This document shows positions 51,842-54,357 of a DNA stretch of 54,357 nucleotides, piece after piece (position 1 is the first letter of the stretch; each line of letters begins with the position of its first letter). The notes under the pieces are model-generated. The model was not told where the DNA came from. It searched no databases and worked only from the letters and a program-made list of their open reading frames with translations. The stretch lies in the NCBI GenBank assembly GCA_003558125.1, contig PWMQ01000065.1, positions 1 to 54,357 on the forward strand, written 5' to 3'. Position numbers and translations under genes: made by a program. Origin of the DNA: Natronospira sp. GTDB lineage: Bacteria; Pseudomonadota; Gammaproteobacteria; Natronospirales; Natronospiraceae.

Positions 51842-52165
51842 ATGGAGATATCTGAGTCAAAGGTTTTTGCTCTGTTCACAACTACCGGCGTCGTATGCGC
51901 CTTCGGTTTGTTGATTGTATTTGGCCCAAGTCCAGAGGATGAGGTCCAGGTTGTATCCGGAATACACCCTTGGGAGAACTTCATAATCGGTTATGGCCTG
52001 CTCGCCATGTTTCTAAACATTTTCGTGGCCGCATTTGATGCGTTTTCTCTCGGTTACAAGTGGTGGGGGTGGCTCAGTATATTTGCTTGGCCCGTTTCAT
52101 TCGTGTTCGTCTGGCTATCAGTTTTCGGCTATTTTCGTAAACGAGGCTCGCATGAAAACACTTAA
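51842..52165 (+). CDS. Cassette 4: hypothetical membrane protein
   Basis: A 107-residue protein with three membrane helices (about residues 10-28, 47-68 and 73-97), including WWGWLSIFAWPVSFVFVWLS. The start ATG lies three bases after R' of attC 3, so there is almost no room for a ribosome-binding site; translation may rely on the attC-proximal leader. The stop codon lies in R'' of attC 4. No family recognised; small membrane proteins are common cassette cargo. Confidence 0.75.
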   Translation: MEISESKVFALFTTTGVVCAFGLLIVFGPSPEDEVQVVSGIHPWENFIIGYGLLAMFLNIFVAAFDAFSLGYKWWGWLSIFAWPVSFVFVWLSVFGYFRKRGSHENT

Positions 52166-52258
52166 CAAGTCGCTCGAGTTCGCTCCGGCCCTGGTCGGGC
52201 CTGCGCCGGACGGGTTTTCCGCTCCGCTACAAACCCGCCGCTCAGCTCGGCGTTAGCG
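52160..52258 (+). repeat. attC 4 (99 bp), near-identical to attC 2
   Basis: R'' ACTTAAC and R' GTTAGCG. The interior matches attC 2 except four substitutions, so the two sites share a recent origin. Confidence 0.92.
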
Positions 52259-52285
52259 AGAGAGAGCACCAAGGAAGTATTTTCT

Positions 52286-52963
52286 ATGCTTTTTTATATC
52301 CTGAGAGTGATTGCCCTTGCCGTTCCGCTCTGCTTCGTGGTTTTGGTTCTTATGCACGTCACGATTAGTGGCGTAGCAATGCAGGCCTCTATTACAGATG
52401 TGGTTTCGACGCTTGCAGCTGTTTTTGGTCTGCTTTTCGCTGTCGTCGCCTATTTTCTCTGGCACAGGGACAAAATTCGTGAGGATACTTTTGAAGCCAT
52501 ACGGAAATACCTGCGCGCTATCGCTTCTGCGGAAGATGTAAAGAGGGCAATCGAGTTAAACTACAGGCAGCTCGTGCCTGAGCCAGGATCGGTCCCTATT
52601 GAAAACGAGGCTATCGTTAAAGAGTTAATCCAAAAGTCGTACCGATTGCAGGAAGGCCTTGCAGAAGCGATGCATGACTTAAATGTTGCCAATCGAGAGA
52701 TGGGATTCTGGGGAATAAAGCTAACAAAAGCCTTTGAAGAGAAGCACGGCGAGCTTCTTAAAGAGCTCCGGAACGCTGCGACCATTATGACTGGCCTTAA
52801 TAGCCAACTTTCCCGGTTTTACCTTCACGAAGTATCTAGCCTAGATGAAGTCCAAAGGGAAAAGGCGATGATTGATGAGCGATTTCGAAGTGCTGCAAGG
52901 ATTTTGGAGTCAAGAATCTCCATGGGGCTTTCAGGTATCGTTCAGTTCGGTGGGCTACGCTAA
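52286..52963 (+). CDS. Cassette 5: hypothetical membrane protein with cytoplasmic helical domain
   Basis: A 225-residue protein with two N-terminal membrane helices (about residues 3-27 and 37-60, ending AVVAYFLWHRDK) and a long charged helical part to the end, probably a coiled coil (AIELNYRQL, YRLQEGLAEAMHDLN, ALIMTGLNSQ-like ATIMTGLNSQLSRFY). The topology suits a membrane-anchored sensor or effector. I do not recognise the family. The stop is in the R'' of attC 5. Confidence 0.7.
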   Translation: MLFYILRVIALAVPLCFVVLVLMHVTISGVAMQASITDVVSTLAAVFGLLFAVVAYFLWHRDKIREDTFEAIRKYLRAIASAEDVKRAIELNYRQLVPEPGSVPIENEAIVKELIQKSYRLQEGLAEAMHDLNVANREMGFWGIKLTKAFEEKHGELLKELRNAATIMTGLNSQLSRFYLHEVSSLDEVQREKAMIDERFRSAARILESRISMGLSGIVQFGGLR

Positions 52964-53035
52964 CAATCAGCTGCACGGCGATCGATTTTCCGCCGATTCG
53001 CGGCTACAAGCCGCCGCGTGAGACGGGCGTTAGCG
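52958..53035 (+). repeat. attC 5 (78 bp)
   Basis: R'' GCTAAC and R' GTTAGCG pair across a central GCCGATTCGCGGC-type palindrome. R'' departs from RYYYAAC at its first base. Confidence 0.8.
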
Positions 53036-53050
53036 CTCTGGAGGCGACTA

Positions 53051-53590
53051 TTGATTGAGTTCGAAGAAGCAGTCTCAACACCCGAGAATTGGCTCCGGCA
53101 AGCTTGGCAGCTGCTCGAGGCAGCCAAAGCTCTCTATCAGAGCATGGATGGTATGCGCTTGCCAAAGACTGAAGCAGAGACATACAGGGAAGTAGGCTCG
53201 ATGAAGGGAATTATGTTGCTATTGGGCCTCGCGGTCGAGAATGCTCTTAAAGGGGCGCTGGTTTATAAATTTCCTCCTGATACCTCAGGAGGGCGCTTGA
53301 GAAGTTCACACTTTCAGGGTAACGGCCGGCAGCATGACCTAGTAGCAATTGCACAGAGGATGAAGTTCCCGATTTCTGACGAGTATAGGCCGCTCCTCGA
53401 GCGTTTAAGTATATTTGTTCAGTGGGCTTCTAAATATCAAGTTCCGCTTCGAAAATCTGAACAGAAAAAGGCTTCGGGCAACTTGTACCTGCGCCCACCG
53501 ACGGACATTAAACTTGTCGAAGCTCTTATCACGGACCTACAATCTTATGCTGGTTTCGATAATGACGATGGTTGGCCGATACCCCGCTAA
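53051..53590 (+). CDS. Cassette 6: HEPN-like helical protein
   Basis: A 179-residue protein. The segment GIMLLLGLAVENALKGALV resembles the conserved first helix of HEPN-domain proteins, and GNGRQHDLVAIAQRM resembles the H-[ND]-L motif region that follows it. It has no signal peptide or membrane helix. HEPN proteins are often RNases or nucleotidyltransferase partners in toxin systems, so this may be a defence or toxin gene; the catalytic RxxxxH motif is not clear. Start is TTG 53051, six bases after GGAGG; the frame continues upstream into attC 5 but without support. Confidence 0.65.
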   Translation: MIEFEEAVSTPENWLRQAWQLLEAAKALYQSMDGMRLPKTEAETYREVGSMKGIMLLLGLAVENALKGALVYKFPPDTSGGRLRSSHFQGNGRQHDLVAIAQRMKFPISDEYRPLLERLSIFVQWASKYQVPLRKSEQKKASGNLYLRPPTDIKLVEALITDLQSYAGFDNDDGWPIPR

Positions 53591-53658
53591 CAAGGCAAAG
53601 CAGCTCGGCCCTACGCGCCCGGACGTCGCTTCGCTCCGCGCTGTCTGCGGCGTTAAAC
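53585..53658 (+). repeat. attC 6 (74 bp)
   Basis: R'' GCTAAC and R' GTTAAAC (perfect GTTRRRY). The stop codon of cassette 6 lies in R''. Confidence 0.88.
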
Positions 53659-53666
53659 GGTAAAGC

Positions 53667-54263
53667 ATGGAAAGCAGAGCTCGTAGAAAATACGCTTCAA
53701 TGATGTGGGAGTGCCGCTATCGGGTAGAAACACTGCGTGATTTCACATCCGAAAAAACTCACTGCACTTATCTCCAGACTACGATCGAGGCAGAAGCCCT
53801 TCAGTTGCGGAAATTGCTTGAGTTGATCGCGTTCTCCTCGCTGGTGTCATACCAAGAGGCCTACCGTTCAGTGAGAAACGATATTGCGAAAGATTGGCAC
53901 GCCGCCAGGATCTTGCGCAAGATTGAGAGCATCAACCCTGAGTTCTACCCAGTGCCGATAAACGGCTTCGATAGGAAACGCTGGCATAGAGTGCAAGGTG
54001 GGTATCTGACGAGAAAACAGTTTGAACGGTTATACGATAAATGCGGAGCTATGCTTCATTCTCAGAATCCGTTTTCTAAAGGGAGGAGTTCATTGGCCTT
54101 CCATAAAAAAGTGCCTGAATATTTGGAAAGAATTGAGGCCTTGCTATCAGAGCATTTGGTGGAGCTGGCTGAATCGCGTGTGCTCATTCACGTAATCGCT
54201 CCGATGGAAGAAGATGCACCAATCCAGGTTCGCCACTTAGTGCGGGAATCGAACCGCGTTTAA
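53667..54263 (+). CDS. Cassette 7: hypothetical soluble protein
   Basis: A 198-residue protein rich in charged helices: RYRVETLRDFTSEKTHCTYL, LLELIAFSSLVSYQEAYRSV, and a C-terminal beta-rich part (LIHVIAPMEED). I know of similar unannotated proteins in cassettes and islands but not of a function. The start ATG 53667 is eight bases after R' of attC 6 with a GGTAAAG leader. Its stop lies in R'' of attC 7. Confidence 0.72.
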   Translation: MESRARRKYASMMWECRYRVETLRDFTSEKTHCTYLQTTIEAEALQLRKLLELIAFSSLVSYQEAYRSVRNDIAKDWHAARILRKIESINPEFYPVPINGFDRKRWHRVQGGYLTRKQFERLYDKCGAMLHSQNPFSKGRSSLAFHKKVPEYLERIEALLSEHLVELAESRVLIHVIAPMEEDAPIQVRHLVRESNRV

Positions 54264-54315
54264 CAAATCGCGCAAGGCGGACGGCTTTCAGCCGCCGCTT
54301 CGCTCTGAGTTAAAC
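54258..54315 (+). repeat. attC 7 (58 bp)
   Basis: R'' GTTTAAC and R' GTTAAAC are both perfect to consensus. A GCGG/CCGC central hairpin fills a short site near the lower size limit for attC. Confidence 0.88.
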
Positions 54316-54326
54316 CGAGATGCGCA

Positions 54327-54357
54327 ATGAAAAAGATTATTGAAGCACTGTCGATCC
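54327..54357 (+). CDS. Cassette 8: start of a coding sequence, cut by the window end
   Basis: ATG 54327 opens a frame MKKIIEALSI that runs off the window 12 bp after R' of attC 7. Position and spacing match the other cassettes; nothing else can be said. Confidence 0.45.
   Translation, partial: MKKIIEALSI

Larger units (their letters stand above)
50164..54357 (+). mobile_element. Integron gene-cassette array (seven attC sites), incomplete at right
   Basis: Seven attC sites at a mean spacing near 600 bp all have their R'' (YYYAAC-like) to the left and R' (GTTRRRY-like) to the right, so cassettes read on the plus strand. Each site follows one frame, or a two-gene pair in the first; six of the seven stop codons lie in or touch the R'' box, and the third frame ends nine bases before it. 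Promoters are not evident inside cassettes. The genes are clearly more AT-rich than the flank. No intI occurs in the window, so this is a CALIN or one end of a larger chromosomal integron. Confidence 0.92.

Noticed and set aside
1-54357. CRISPR arrays, insertion sequences and prophage genes
   Set aside because: No regularly spaced direct repeats, transposase frames or phage structural genes were seen; the only mobile features are the integron cassettes.

Overview
The window reads as chromosomal DNA of a GC-rich gammaproteobacterium that oxidises sulfide. The tRNAs, gltX next to tRNA-Ala and tRNA-Glu, typA, dusA, srkA, and small genes of the YggN, DUF3301 and YqjG/DoxX types all fit Gammaproteobacteria. 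Many acidic proteins and the sulfur genes would suit a halophilic or alkaliphilic sulfur oxidiser, but genus cannot be decided from the sequence. No sox, dsr, CRISPR, phage or insertion-sequence genes were recognised.

Region 1 (1-5.5 kb) holds tRNA-Val, a BigR/SqrR-type persulfide-sensing ArsR repressor, a SulP anion transporter, and a divergent set with a DUF3365 haem protein, an SQR-like flavoprotein and a PAS-PAS-GGDEF cyclase. Region 2 (5.6-13.7 kb) is mostly single genes: a CadC-like regulator, a PQQ-type beta-propeller, a GNAT enzyme, a MuiA-like protein, a class V aminotransferase, a YggN-like protein and an isochorismatase-family hydrolase.

Region 3 (14.2-23.6 kb, all minus strand) is a sulfide/persulfide island. 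An ETHE1-like persulfide dioxygenase has its own promoter. Next to it is a seven-gene run: RND exporter, LolA-like periplasmic protein, outer-membrane barrel, DUF2892 protein, type I sulfide:quinone oxidoreductase (Cys127/159/353), a second BigR/SqrR repressor, and a thioredoxin-CcdA fusion. The two promoters in this island and the one in region 1 share TTAG-N6-CTAA at or just downstream of the -10 box, and a related inverted repeat precedes the first repressor. I infer one persulfide-responsive regulon covering both regions, which places a trans-envelope export module under sulfide control.

Region 4 (23.8-49.5 kb) is mainly housekeeping. It has an HPF-like gene, gltX-tRNA-Ala-tRNA-Glu, an unknown lipoprotein/membrane-protein pair, an HD-GYP gene with a structured leader, a chromosomal ParM-like actin, a large PGRP amidase, and a LysR/DoxX/YqjG group. 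It continues with srkA, a ThrE-like exporter, a membrane GGDEF protein, typA, dusA, an M28 peptidase and a large pseudokinase-like membrane protein.

Region 5 (about 50.1-54.36 kb, running off the end) is an integron cassette array: seven attC sites on the plus strand, each following one short promoterless cassette of lower GC, and no integrase gene in the window. The cargo is a DUF4160/DUF2442 pair, a ClpP-fold serine protease homologue, membrane proteins, a HEPN-like protein and unknowns. Two attC sites are almost identical. The array is either the integrase-less end of a chromosomal integron or a CALIN (cluster of attC sites lacking integrase).
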